Source of the DNA: Rutidosis leptorrhynchoides
Lineage: Eukaryota > Streptophyta > Magnoliopsida > Asterales > Asteraceae
NCBI RefSeq assembly: GCF_046630445.1
Contig: NC_092333.1
Location: 714,689,001 to 714,753,000, forward strand
DNA: 64,000 bases
Direction: 5' to 3'
Shown: piece after piece, positions 29,113 through 41,483 of the stretch
Numbering within the stretch: position 1 is the stretch's first letter
Layout: every line of letters starts with the position of its first letter
Notes under the pieces: model-generated
Told to the model about the DNA's origin: nothing
The model's database searches: none
Seen by the model: only the letters and a program-made list of their open reading frames with translations
Made by a program: the position numbers and the translations under genes

Positions 29113-29330
29113 TACTCTGAATTTTGAAAAGTTGAATGAAGCAACAAAAAAAATTGTAAACGATTTCAACAGCCAAAAGTTGATGATAAAGAATTGTATG
29201 TTGGCAAAGCTCAGAAAAAGTTTGAAACTGAAAAACTGATTGAGCAAACTACGAAGGAGTCTCTGAACAAATCACAAGGACTAAACTTGTACATTAAGAA
29301 TCCTGATGATTCTATTTTTGATGTAATCTT
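29113..29330 (+). pseudogene. Captured poly(A)-binding protein segment in E1
   Basis: The open frame covering 29194-29320 reads YVGKAQKKFETEK, then KESLNKSQGLNLYIKNPDDS. This matches the end of RRM3 and the start of RRM4 of plant cytoplasmic poly(A)-binding proteins (typically YVGKAQKKSERE and ANLYVKNLDDS). PABPs bind mRNA poly(A) tails and eIF4G; this stretch holds only the RRM3/RRM4 junction. It lies in the element sense strand between the gag-like region and the 3-prime LTR. Related segments occur in E2 and E4, so capture predates their split. It is decayed outside the open stretch. Confidence 0.75.
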
Positions 29331-29976
29331 TAGCGAATACCTTGCTTCTGACTCCAAACTCTTGCGGACAAATTTTCTTCACCATCCTTCGATATTAGAA
29401 ATTCCAAGATATCATCGTATCTTTCATTATAAATATCCTCCATATTTCTGAAGATATTTTTATAACTATTCTTATTTGAAATCATTAATCTCTTCGTGCT
29501 ATCAGTGTTACATCATATAGAAACTGTTAGTTTCTATATTCTGTAAACTTTCGAGCTTAAAATATGAATGTTATTGAAGTAATGTTGAAAACTGATGCAT
29601 GAGTTAGTATAATATAATGACACTTGATCAACGTGATTATATTACAGTAAGTCATGCTGAGTTTCTAATGGAACGTGATGATTCACAAATCATAACGTCA
29701 TCATGTGCCATGTTACATAACTCGTTCATTCTGCTTAACTTCTGAACATATCAAGAAAGTGTATTCTTGATAGTTCTATTCTCAGTGATTCAGGTAATTT
29801 GACAAATCAAATCATGCGATTACGTTATTTCTTGTTTAGAACATTAAGTTCATTCGAAGTTCCATAATTACGAATTCTGGACCGTTACTGGCTTTACTAG
29901 AGACCGAGAAGATAATAAAAAGGCAAATATCTCCAAAATATAAGAGAAAATATAAAGCCCAATAACAACACGAAAA

Positions 29977-30102
29977 TTACAAACCTAGTATCACCCCAAG
30001 GTAATAGTAGAAGTAAACATATTTTTCTGTTGGAAGATTGAAAAGAAGGGTGACAGAAATGATAATTAGAAAAATATCAAGGATTAGAAATGGATTAAGC
30101 AT
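29977..30102 (-). pseudogene. E1 antisense microprotein ORF, shortened copy
   Basis: On the strand opposite to E1 this stretch starts like the 57-codon ORFs of E2 and E4 (MLNPFLILDIFLIIISV) and keeps the YFYY motif, but it is shortened and broken. A TATAAATTAA element lies 81 bp upstream (30183 down to 30174). Confidence 0.6.
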
Positions 30103-30511
30103 TTTCACAATCTTTTGGATGTATGAGTTAAGAAGGAAGGTATAGGAATGGTGAGAATATGGAACGGAAGAGTTTAATTTATAATGGAAATATCAGACAG
30201 AGTAATCGAGGCAGATCACCGTATTTAATATTAGAGATCTTAATTTCCTTACTCGCCGAAGAATCAAATCTTTTAGATTTCGAATATTTCCTCTAAATCC
30301 CTTAAATTCCGGAAAAATCAACCGTGACTACGTCACCGGTTAAGTCAAATCTTCATTTACTCATTTTCACTCTTTTGTGATAGCTTCATTCGTACTCTCT
30401 GAATAATCGAATTATTTTATCCTTATTACTCAATGAAGATAAAACTCTATTTTATCAACTCATATTCGTCATGAAAACATTTTTATTATTAGTCATAACC
30501 ACCTCATTTAA

Positions 30512-30545
30512 ATTTCGGGACAAAATTTCTTTAACGGGTAGGTAC
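30512..30545 (+). promoter_or_regulatory. E1 polypurine-tract region with conserved hairpin
   Basis: An AAATTTCGGGACAAAATTT-type inverted repeat is followed by AACGGGTAGGTAC directly against the 3-prime LTR. The same arrangement precedes the 3-prime LTR in E2, E4 and the 7.8-kb fragment. Confidence 0.6.
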
Positions 30546-30878
30546 TGTGATGACCCAGAAATTTCCGACCAAATTTAAACTTAAATTCTTATATGATTTC
30601 GACACGATAAGCAAAGTCTGTAATGTTGAGTCTCAAAATTTTCGAACTGTTTTCATGAATTCATATAACCTTGGACTATTCCCGACGATTTACGAACAAT
30701 CTATTGGTAATTAAATATGTAAATAAACCTATATATATGTATATACATATACATATACATATATATAGAAGTAAGTATATATGATGATTAAAAATTATAA
30801 AATATGATTTGAACATTTAAATTAAATATGTAAAATAAGATATAAAATAATTAGGTGTAATTTAAAATAAATAAATAA

Positions 30879-31023
<145 letters not shown>

Positions 31024-31220
31024 TACTATGTATAATTTATATTATATTGTAACATATATAAATATTCAAATATGTTACTATATAAAATAAGTATTACATA
31101 ATTGATGAAATATAAGGTTAGTATATTATATGTATTTATAAGTTAATGTATAATGTTATATTAAAATTATGATCATTACTTTCATTATTATTATTAATGT
31201 TAATCTTAATATTAATATTT

Positions 31221-31253
<33 letters not shown>

Positions 31254-32416
31254 CTAATATAAAATAAAGTTTGATATGTTTAAGTTGTTATATTATCATT
31301 ATTAATATTGTTATTATCATTAATAATATTAATATTATTATAAGTAGTGTTATTATTAGCATTATTAATAATATTATTGTTATCATTTCTATTATAATTA
31401 TTATTATTAAACTTATTAAAATTATCATTTTTATGATTATTAGTATCATTATTATTATTAATATAATAATTATTATTATTAGAATTATTGATATTATTAT
31501 CATTATTATTAATTTTATTATTATTAAATAATTATTATTAGTATTAATATTATTAATATACTTATTTATTTATTAATAGAAAATATATAGGATAAAATTC
31601 TGTTATAGATCACGACTAATTATCTATCTGACATAAAAGTCCTTGATCTGTACGAATTCAATAAGAAATTGTATCAGTTTTATTTTTTTCTTCATTTTTC
31701 TTCGTCTGCTATATCTGATTGATTATTTGTCGACCAAATTGTTCGCTACATTCCAACATCAATCAATTCTTGTTACAGTATCCATTGTGTACTCATCCTT
31801 ATTATAATCTATTGCTGCAATTCGTTAAGGAGAACATAAATCACAAGAAATGAACCAAATACCTCTGTTCTTGAGATATTTTGTCCAAACTCGAATTCGT
31901 ATTAAATTTCAAAAACTAGATATGCAGAGTTATTAGGAATTCCATGTTAAAGCTCTCTGAAAAGTTCCAAATCCCAATTCGTAATATCGAATGCGAATTC
32001 TTGAGTCAAACTTTTAAACTTAAAAAGTCAACTCTGTGTTCATTACAAAATTCGTTTCTGTTTTATGGTTTTTATTGAAATTAACGATTTCTATAGTTTA
32101 TAGGAGGGATTTGAAACATCTTTCATGTTATAATCGTAGTCTAAAACTTCCTTAAATTTTGAGATTGATTTCGAGTTGGGTCACGATCTTCAGAACTGCT
32201 ACAGCTTCTCTGCGTTTATATTTTTTTTTCTATTTAAAATAATTTAATGCACTTTCTAATTGTTTCTATATATATCTCGAATCCTATAAAAAAAAGAGTA
32301 ATTAAGCTCAATGGGTTATGGCTTTGGGTCGATCTGCTAATAAAGAAGAGGGAGATACAGAAACAATATTTAAAAGTTTTCAGTTAGGATATAAATCAAA
32401 TAATGAGAGACAGAGG

Positions 32417-32500
32417 GATGGTTATGGATGTTAGCGGGTGAGCGAGGGGTCTCGGGTTCGATCCGTGCTTGGTGCATTTTTTTTAAAGGGATTTATAAGG
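32417..32500 (+). other. tRNA-like A/B-box module in the E1 3-prime LTR
   Basis: A box-B-like GGTTCGATCC (32455-32464) follows a box-A-like stretch, then T-rich DNA and a TTATAAGGTAG segment leading into the TTA array. The counterpart in the 5-prime LTR lies near 24421-24500 with a decayed B box. Confidence 0.5.
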
Positions 32501-32517
32501 TAGTTCTTATTTTTTTA

Positions 32518-32606
32518 TTATTGTTATTATTATCATTATTATTATTAATTTCATTATTATTATTGTTGCTATTAATATTATTGTTATTAATTATTGTTAT
32601 TATTAC

Positions 32607-32684
<78 letters not shown>

Positions 32685-32765
32685 TACTATCATTATTGTT
32701 ATTACTATTATTAATTATTATTATTGTTGTGAGTATAATTATTATTAGTTATTATTATTATTAAT
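32518..32765. repeat. (TTA)n-rich tract in the E1 3-prime LTR
   Basis: TTA/ATT trinucleotide repeats with a pure run at about 32610-32680. The counterpart in the 5-prime LTR (about 24530-24720) is shorter. Confidence 0.9.
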
Positions 32766-33151
32766 ACTAAAATAGGTATTAAGAATCATTCATTATTATA
32801 ATGGATATTACCAATATGTAATTTCTAAAAATCATTATCATAAGTATCATTAACCGAAAAATTAATATTTTACAGTTATTATTATAAGTATCACTATTAT
32901 TATCATTATCATTAATATAGTTGTTAACATAAAACCTTATTTAGTAATATTAAGTATTATAATTATTATCATCTTTATCATTATTAATATAATTTTAGTA
33001 CTACTATAATTACTATTTTAACAAACAAACGATATATACTTATATAAAAATATATTTAATACATATAACATAACAAAATTATTGATTTTATATACAAAAT
33101 GAATATATAAGACATATATATTTTATTAATATAAAAATGATATAATTAGTA

Positions 33152-33212
<61 letters not shown>

Positions 33213-34351
33213 TATTCAATTATCATTATATGTGTTAATATATATATACATGATATATGTTCGTGAATCCGAGGGCAACCCTGCATTGTTCAGTTGTTCA
33301 ATGTCGTCATATATATTTTTACTATAAAATACAGTATAGTGAGTTTCATTACTCCCTTTTTAAATGCTTTTGCAATATTTTTTTTTTTGGGACTGAGAAT
33401 ACATGCGCTGATTTTATAACTGTTTTACGAAATAGACACAAGTAATCGAAACTACATTATATGGTTGAATGATCGAAGCCGAATATGCCCCTTTTGCTTG
33501 GTAACCTAAGAATTAGTAAACCAGTCTACTAATTGACGCGAATCCTAAAGATAGATCTATTGGGCCCAACAAACCCCATCCGTTGTAGCGGATGCTTTAG
33601 TACTTCGATGTTGTTTTATCATGTCCGACGGATGTCCCAAAATGATAGGGGATATTCTTATATGCATCTTGTTAATGTCGGTTACCAGGTGTTCAATCCA
33701 TATGAATGATTTTTGTCTCTATGCATGGGACGTATATTTATGAGAAATGAAAATGAAAATCTTGTGGTCTATTAAAATGATTGAAATGATTATTTATGTT
33801 AAACTAATGAACTCACCAACCTTTTGGTTGACACTTGAAAGCATGTTTATTCTCAGGATATTACTTGGAGTTATTCATGACATATTTCAAAAGACGTTGC
33901 ATTCGAGTCGTTGAGTTCATCGAAATTATTATTAAGTCAATTATAGTTGGATATATTATGAAATGGTATGCATGCCGTCAACTTTCGATGTAATGAAAGT
34001 TTGTCTTTTAAAAACGAATGAAATGTTTGTAAAATGTATCATATAGAGGTCAAGTACCTCGCGATGTAACCAAATGTAATGTATTCGTCCAGTTGGATTA
34101 GCACGGGTCGCTTCAATTCAATCGCCTAAAACTACATCACGATATCGGAGATGATTTATATAATTTGAATCAAAATTTTGTTTTTTAAATTATTCGTTAG
34201 AATATTTTGAAAATTTAAAAATTTGAATCCTCTATAAAACATTTGACTTAATGTTCATCATAGATTTACTAATAGTTCGTTAATACATTTTGAAACTTAA
34301 AAATTTTCAAACCCCTAAAAACATTTGGTTTGATGTTCATCTAGACATAAT

Positions 34352-34357
<6 letters not shown>

Positions 34358-34422
<65 letters not shown>
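34358..34422. repeat. (TA)n microsatellite
   Basis: A pure TA run about 60 bp before the second Helitron end. Confidence 0.9.
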
Positions 34423-34426
<4 letters not shown>

Positions 34427-34461
34427 ATTTTATAACTTAAATGATTAGACCATTCAAAAAT

Positions 34462-34488
34462 CCCGCGAAACTGCGGGTCTTTAACTAG
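34462..34488 (+). mobile_element. Helitron 3-prime terminus, second element
   Basis: A perfect hairpin (CCCGC 34462-34466, loop GAAACT, GCGGG 34473-34477) is followed after 7 bp by CTAG (34485-34488) and then T, the canonical Helitron 3-prime end. It closely resembles the end at 19779-19804. The matching 5-prime end was not found. The element probably extends left past the inserted E1 and may include the TGA-type pseudogene, which is inference. Confidence 0.75.
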
Positions 34489-35546
34489 TTCATTATATAT
34501 AAAATGGTTATGATTGTTAACTTATTTTCTCAATATAATATCATTTACAATTTGTAAGCAAAATTGTTATTGTAATTATTTAATTGTTGGCTGATGTCAC
34601 AACTTACTAAGCTTGTGGCTCAATCCATTTATCGTGTAGTCCAATTATGAGATATTAACCCAAAATTGAAAGATCAAAGAATTCAATGGAAGTTTTTCTA
34701 GAATCTCTCATTAGTTCATCTTTGAAATTATGTGAAAACTATTTGAATATATCTAGAATTATATACATATTTGAAGTTTCTAATACTTTGATGCTAGTCA
34801 TTCATATCATTTAAGCTTATTCATCCATTATGTAGTAAGATTAGCATAAATATGGATAACCTCATTTGACACAACACATAACAAATTTCTTGTAGTTTCT
34901 CTTGTAAAGTCCTCGCAATTAATTTAAGTATTTTTCCTTTATTTTTATTTGCTTGCTATTGGTTACTTAAATCGTTGGAAGGTCCGAGTATATTGACTTA
35001 GTTGTGATTAAGTGTTATACGAGAAGATTATCGAGATAAATTTGTGACACTAACCCCCTCTTATTTAAAACATGACTCTGCTACTGCAAAACCTTGCTTT
35101 TTGTACAAATGCAAATGCATGTGTCACCAAAACTACTCGATTTAATATTTAATTTAATATTAGTATATACAATCATATTTTTATATTGTTTATTCGCCAT
35201 TAAGTAACGGAGATGTAGTTTTTTTGCGTCGCTTCGCTACTAATTAAATTTAATAAATTAATATTAATATTTGATATTATGGCCTCGTTTGTTTTTTCTC
35301 TTATAAAGTCTTTTTTCTGAATATATATATGATGTTTGAAAAAATTAATTAACGAATAAATAAGTATTGTTTGTTTTTTGGACTGAAGAAACGTCTGAAT
35401 AATTAAATTTACTAAATTAACCTTATAAGTAGGTAGTTAAAATAGCAGTTATTAAAAACCGAGTACTTAAATGAAAATTCACAATTCTTTTTCTTTTTTA
35501 AATTAAGACATGTCTTATTTATTAAGTCAAAAACAAAAACTTCTTA
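34489..35546. other. Unassigned AT-rich DNA
   Basis: No gene or RNA gene recognised. A short segment near 35105 (AAATGCATGTGTCACCAAAA) resembles one near 12430, suggesting a shared old repeat. Confidence 0.35.
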
Positions 35547-35723
35547 ATTGCTATTTATAACCATTAGTTTTACTTGTTCCACCACCATTTTACGTTTTTT
35601 TACCTAAAATATCTCTTGATAGATTACAATAAAAAGTTTTAAAATGTTTGTGTAAGTCTATCATTAAGGGTATTTTAGACAATTTAAGTGGAACAAGTAA
35701 AACTCATGGTAGAAATATCAATC
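35547..35723. mobile_element. Small MITE-like inverted-repeat element
   Basis: Terminal inverted repeats of roughly 28 bp with a few mismatches: ATTGCTATTTATAACCATTA on the left pairs with the complement of the right end, and both share GTTTTACTTGTTCCAC. The interior is about 100 bp of noncoding DNA. I could not fix a target duplication, so the superfamily is unassigned. Confidence 0.6.
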
Positions 35724-36849
35724 CCCATAGATAAAATTTGAGATCTATATACGTTTGTTTAATTTTACAAAGAAAAACATTTGTACATATAACCTATAAT
35801 GGGGTTTGTCCAAAACATCGATGTCAAAATTTCCGTTCGAAAAAATAAAACCTATAATGGGAGTGGAGTCAAGAGTATAGGTTGGTATTTATTTCATGGA
35901 TTAAAACATCGCCGACCAAATTTTATAGAGTCTTTGGGCTGTAAAAAATACTTTTAATATATTAACTCAAAAATGGCTCATGTTTCAATAGTTTCTTTTT
36001 GGTATAAGAACGAGCTATTTTATTTTATATGATTCTTTGTCTTTCATCCTGTAACTCTCTCATCCTCTCACTCTCTTTATCATCTTCTGTCATCAACTCG
36101 TGTTTTCAACTTGCTGAGTTTGTATCTATTATCATTTAGACTTAAAAAATCGAATGATGTTATGGATCATTACATTTCATTGTTCATTGAACTTATTTGG
36201 TTTCTATAAAAATGACAGGAGTATTCATCTTCCAATTGACAAGGCTTGATGTTGATTTTGTTTAGTTATTTTGCATTCACATTATTTCAAGAGAAAAACT
36301 TGTAGATGTATTGTTATTTTTATAGATCTGAAGATAGATTTATTGCGAAAAACATGAAGATTTATTTCATTTGGTTGATTTTTTTTTTCATTTGGTTGAT
36401 CTTCTAATATTCTAAGTTTCTCATCTTAATGTCTTTGTATAAGTTTTTAATCTTTTGTTGGATGATGCTTGCTAGAATTTTACCTTTTTGTTGTTATAAC
36501 TTGTTTTAGGTATTGAAAAATATATTGAGTAGATAAGTAAATCTTAGTTTGTAACGCATAAAAACTCATAGATCTTTTACCTTATAATAGATATATCATG
36601 TATCTACGACAGATATCATCAACTCTATAGACACACATCTAACACATTCTGTATCGTTTTTGTTGTGTTGTTGTTACTCAATAAATGGTGAATCTAAACG
36701 TTTTAAAATTAATAAATATGAATATTTTCAAAATTTCACATAGAAAATAATGATTACAAAAAATCATTGTATAAATAAACTAATAATAATTCTACCTTTC
36801 CTCATGTGTGTTCTGCTATATACTCCGTACTATTTTAGCATATTTAAGA
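35724..36849. other. Unassigned DNA with a pyrimidine-rich stretch
   Basis: Around 36030-36110 is a CT-rich stretch resembling a plant 5-prime leader, but no ORF of note follows. It could be flank captured with the NUP98-like fragments downstream. Confidence 0.3.
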
Positions 36850-37835
36850 ACAATTACCGCCAAGATCACCAGCAGCAAGCGGGTTTGAATCTTGGGAACC
36901 TGCTTCAACACCTGTAGAAAGTAGATTTTTATTTTGCATTGCAGCAGCCGGTATTAGATTATTGGCACGTGCTTCAACAACAACTTGAACACTTTAATAT
37001 TACGATACATATATAAAAAATGTATGTCTATTCAGGACCAATGCATATGTATTCATAATCCAATTAATTGTACATCTTAATCATACAAGAATTCTATATA
37101 CACGATTCATGTCTATTCATAATACAAATGTTCAAATCCGACAACGTTTCTAAGGAAAAAGTTCAAAAATTATAAATTAACATTGTAACGTATTTACATA
37201 TCCTAAAAACCAATCTTCTAAATGAAACAGTCAAGATTACCTACAGAAGATGGATTAGCGTATTCAAGAACAACTTGATCACCACCAAGATCACCAACAG
37301 TAAGTGGATTTTCATTTTGCAGTTGTGGAAGCAGGTGCCTATAACGCAATACTGGCTGTTGCAATGTAAAATGAAAATCCGCTTGCTGGTGGTGATCCTG
37401 GTGGTTTTCAAGTTGTTCTTAAATATGCTAATCTACCTTCTCGAGGTCTGTTTCATTTAGAAGATTAGTTTTTGGGATACGTAAATACGTTACAATGTTA
37501 TTTTATGATTTATAAACTTTTTCCTTGGAAATGTTGTCGGATTTAAACATTTGGATTATGAATAGACATGCATCATGTATATAGAAATTCTTGTCTGATT
37601 AATCTGTACGATTAATTATATTATGAATAGACATGCAATATATGGATTATGAATAGACATGCATCATGTATTTATTGTAATATTAAAGTGTTCAAGTTGT
37701 TAATTCATTTGCTAATTATATGCAATATCAGCTGCTGCAATGCAAAATGAAAATCCGCTTGTTGCGGTGATCGAGTTGTTCTTGAATATCCTAATCTTGA
37801 TCGTTTCGTTTAGAAGATTAGATTTTGGGGTACGT
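36850..37835. repeat. Long inverted repeat built of exon-like segments
   Basis: The inner arms are 37084-37325 and 37359-37594, nearly 90 percent similar by eye, separated by about 33 bp. Weaker similarity extends outward (about 36850-37083 against 37595-37835). Each arm carries an exon-like segment encoding MQNENPL, then GG and QVVL.YAN, followed by AT-rich DNA with GGATTATGAATAGACATGC units. On the right side the unit recurs once more to about 38055. A transcript through the arms could fold into a long hairpin. Confidence 0.75.
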
Positions 37836-38212
37836 AAATACAAATATTTTACAGTGTTATTTTTATGATTTGTGAACTTTTTCGTTGAAAACATTGTCAA
37901 ATTTAAACATTCGGATTATGAATAAACATGCATCATGTATATAGAAAATGTTGTATGATTAACCTGTACGATTAATTGGATTATGAATTGACATGCATCA
38001 TGTATGTATGTAGAATATCTTGTATGATTAATCTATAATATTAAAGTGTTATTCTCATGGTATCAACTACGCATCATGCGTATAATTTTCTTTTTACAGT
38101 GCTATCGTGCTATCTGTTGATTATGCATTTTGATTTGTTAGTCATGTTGTTTTTGGTTATGAATTGTTTCTTAACATTGTTCTCTTTCATTCCTTATATA
38201 TGTGATTATTTC

Positions 38213-39058
38213 ATTTCCTTCATTGTATTTGGGCAAACGCCTGCATTTTGTGGCTTTGGATCCACTACTCCGCCAAGTTCTTTTGGAAGATCAATTCAGC
38301 ATTCAACCTGCTTTTGCAAGTAGTGTATTCGGTTCTTCACCATTGGAGCTTCAAGTCAACCTCCTTCTGGGACTCCTAACACACCAACATTCGTGTCTTC
38401 AAGCACCCATGCCTTTGGTGCTACAACCACCCCTGCATTCGTTTCTACAACCACACCCGCATTTGGTGCTACAAGCACACCAGCTTTTGTTTCTACATCG
38501 ACACCAACATTTGGAAACACACGATCTGCGTTTGATCAACCACTCAATCCTTTGGTACATCAAGTACACCAGCATTTTGCGCTTCATGTACACCTGCATT
38601 TAGTGCCTCAAGTAATCCATCGTTTGGCTCTTCGCCTACCTTCGCTTTTGGTGCTACTACAACAAACCAGTTTAATTTTGGATCAAGTCCTGCTTTGGTT
38701 AATCAACATCTACATTTGGCAGCAACAGCCCTTTTGGTACTGCCACCTCAACTTTTGGGGCTCAACGTTCTCCTTTCGATACTAAATCTTTTGTAGTTGT
38801 GTTACGAGTATTGATTCTTTACACACATGCATGATGAATCTCAATTTTTTTACTGGTAACTCAAAATCAGTTTTTTGACAATTTGTTCTTACAAACATGC
38901 GGGAGCTCAGTCTACAACACCAGCATTTAGGACTCCCAGTTTTGGACAATCCCCTTTCGTAGGTCAGCGTGCGGGAAATCGAGTAACCCCTTATTCTCAG
39001 AGACCTGAGACAGACTAAGCTAGTGGCACACATGATGCTGGGAAATTGGAGTCACTAA
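38213..39058 (+). pseudogene. NUP98: NUP98-like nucleoporin FG-repeat fragment
   Basis: This is a stretch of FG-type repeats: FGQTPAFCGFGSTTPPSSFG, then AFGATTTPAF and AFGATSTPAF units (38414-38490 region). It is followed by a segment matching the plant NUP98A region after the FG domain: FGQSPFVGQRAGNRVTPYSQ (38943-39000), then AGKLES near 39038, where Arabidopsis has RAVPYAPTVEADTG and then AGKLES. NUP98 is an FG nucleoporin of the nuclear pore. Here the repeats fall in more than one frame, a stop follows RPETD, and the autoproteolytic C-terminal domain is absent. It is therefore a pseudogene fragment. Introns appear partly present, so it is probably a captured or duplicated genomic piece and not a processed mRNA copy. 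Confidence 0.75.
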
Positions 39059-39152
39059 AGGTTATAATCAATGTGGTGTTGCTCTTAGTAATGTGTCTAT
39101 TGATTCCATAATTAATTAGTATTTATTATTATATTATTTGTTTATATTTCAG

Positions 39153-39375
39153 GAGACCCAAATCCTGCAAGCCCGTCTTCTAGTGGAATGGGATTCAATA
39201 CTAACAACACACAGGCTGCTGCTGCAAATCTGGCTACTGCAATGCAAATTGCAAATCCGCCTCTTGGCGGTGTTCAAGGTATTGAAGAAGTGGTAGTTAT
39301 ACCTCTGAAGGTCCTCCAAAATATATCTCGAGGACTAGAGTATATCAAGAGTACCTTTCTTCATCTAGGAAGTCA
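39153..39375 (+). pseudogene. Exon-like segment, unrecognised, paralogous to the inverted-repeat segments
   Basis: The open stretch reads GMGFNTNNTQAAAANLATAM, then NPPLGGVQGIEEVVVIPLKV and SRGLEYIKSTF, and ends in a possible donor after GGAAGTCAG. It is preceded by a TTTCAG acceptor-like site at 39147-39152. The AMQ..NP..GG..G...VV....L...SRGL pattern matches the segments in 36850-37835, so these are copies of one exon. I do not recognise the parent gene. The link to NUP98 is positional only. Confidence 0.4.
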
Positions 39376-39569
39376 GGTAATTTTTATAATGATATATATT
39401 GAATATTGATATTTATGTTTACATTTATATTTGTATGTTTTGTTAATCTTTGTAGTTATGTTTTTTTTCTTTATATTTTAAACAACTTACATACGCAATG
39501 GGAGAATTTGACAGTTTATTACCTAAGGGCTAGTGAGAAGGTACGGTGTTTGGCTTTTTGGCTTTCAAG

Positions 39570-40585
39570 CAGTGGCGATTCTAGGAATGAAAATTCAATG
39601 GGATCCCAAAAAACTTATTCGATAACTTACTTGCACAAATATTGAATGTCTCGGGTCAAATCGGGCCTGGTTAAATTGGGTCGGATTGGGATATTGGATA
39701 GTACTCACAAAAGTTTGTTCATATTTTTTTACTATTGTCATTACAACCACCAGCACCATATAAAATGATATCATTTATACAAAAATGGAATTGATATTTC
39801 CACCCATATTCAAAAATATCATATATTTAATACAATCAACTCTGAAAGTAAGTTTTTACTTTTGTCTACGAAATTTCATATGATAAAATTCATCTATAAT
39901 TGCATCATTGCTAATATAATCTAACACATATTTCTCAATATATGCAAGTAGATAATCATTCACAAATCGAAGTATCTTAACATGTTAATAATAGTTGTCA
40001 AATTCAAAACCAAAAGGCAATTTTATTGATACATCAGTACCAAAAATTTACAGTACGAAAAGACAATTTTATTAATTACATTAGTACCAAAAAAGATCAA
40101 TCATCTAAGAAAACTAATTACAAACATATATACACGATACACCAATAAAGTTAAAATATATACATGATACATTAGTACCAATTTTTTTTAATTATAAACA
40201 TATATACTTAAATGAAAGATCGGTACAAAAAAATTACAATTATAAACATAAACTAAACATATATACTTAAATGAAAATCAATCATTTGAGAAACTAATTA
40301 TAACACTTAATGTTCAACTCACTTAATAGAGTCAATTGAAAATTGGATAAGGGTAACTTTATTTTTGTTTAAATATATAAATTGCCCATACTATAAAATT
40401 ATAAGCGGGCTAATTTCAAATATTTTAATAGTTCAAACTCTGAATTTTTAAAATCTAAAAATATATGGGGTCACATTATTATATTTAGTGGTGTCCTATA
40501 CAGAAAAAAATATTTTTTTATGATAATTTTCGAAAAACTAGTGGTGTCACATGACTCCGTAGGAGTACTCCTACACTCGCCACTG
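39570..40585. mobile_element. Nonautonomous hAT element (1,016 bp)
   Basis: The ends are CAGTGGCGATTCTAGGA and CCTACACTCGCCACTG. The 8-bp target duplication is slightly diverged: CTTTCAAG (39562-39569) and CTTTCGAG (40586-40593). No transposase coding is recognised. The ends match the nested MITE at 27366-27605 and resemble those of the two 1,893-bp hAT copies. Confidence 0.85.
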
Positions 40586-40593
40586 CTTTCGAG

Positions 40594-41084
40594 CTTTGGA
40601 TCATGTGGTTGTTTTGTTACGTTTTAGTATTTTCATTTAGTTGTTTGTATGGTTGGTTTATTTTCTCTTGTCTAGTGTATGTGATGTGCTCTTGTATGTT
40701 TTCTTCAATTCGTATCTCAGGCAAGGCTCGCTTCTAGATAGCTGTTATAGGGTTATTTGTTGTTAGGTTGCGCTTTGTAATTGCGAGGCTTGTCCAGTTT
40801 CCATACATTAGGTTTTTTCATCGTTTAACTAAATTCCTTAATTTTATACTGTATACGTTTCGTTGTTTTTTTTTTTGGCAAAAGAAAAAAGCATGCAGAT
40901 TATAATGACATATTATAGACTCCATTTTTTTTTTTTTTTTTTTTTTTTTTTGTGATTTTCAAATGTTATATACATGGTTTGATAAAGAATATCCAAGTCC
41001 AATAATGATAGTATAGGACAAGCCTAATAGAAAGTCCTTATATATTGTGTTAGTTTAGGGCAAGGCATTTAGACTTTATGTGTG
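40594..41084. other. Unassigned DNA
   Basis: T-rich tracts (about 40870-40890 and 40926-40952) and no recognisable gene. Confidence 0.35.
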
Positions 41085-41092
41085 TTTTGTGT

Positions 41093-41356
41093 ATCAGCTC
41101 TTGAGAGCTTGGGCATGAAGAAACCAACCCTTTGATTCTTCACTGGAGAATCCTATTTGTGGACAAAAGGTAGAAGGTTTTTCCATGTTCGGGCTACCCG
41201 GTAGGGCGAATAATCCGACCTCATACTGTGATGTACGCAGCCCAACACGATTACTCCCTGACTGTTTCCAACTCATCCCTGTCCACCACTAAATATAGAG
41301 AACATTCGAACTTGAGGCCTCTTGCAAGAAACTCAGAGCCTCAAACCACTTGGTCA
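41093..41356 (-). mobile_element. tRNA-derived SINE, minus strand
   Basis: On the minus strand the head reads TGACCAAGTGGTTTGAGGC (box A), then CAAGTTCGAATG (box B, near 41306-41318). The body contains GGGCTGCGTACATCACAGT and the GGTAGCCCGAACATGG core found in several plant SINEs. A probable 8-bp duplication TTTTGTGT lies at 41085-41092 and 41357-41364. Confidence 0.65.
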
Positions 41357-41483
41357 TTTTGTGTTGGTTGAGAGAATCATGTTTGTGGATCTCCTCTGAA
41401 TTTCCCTCTTATCTCCATTATCAATATAAGTACACAATTATCATCTTCACCATATGTTTCATTGTTATTACCTTCATCTCCAC

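Noticed and set aside
32417-32500. Functional tRNA gene
   Set aside because: Box-A and box-B-like motifs are present, but no acceptor stem, anticodon arm or cloverleaf can be drawn.
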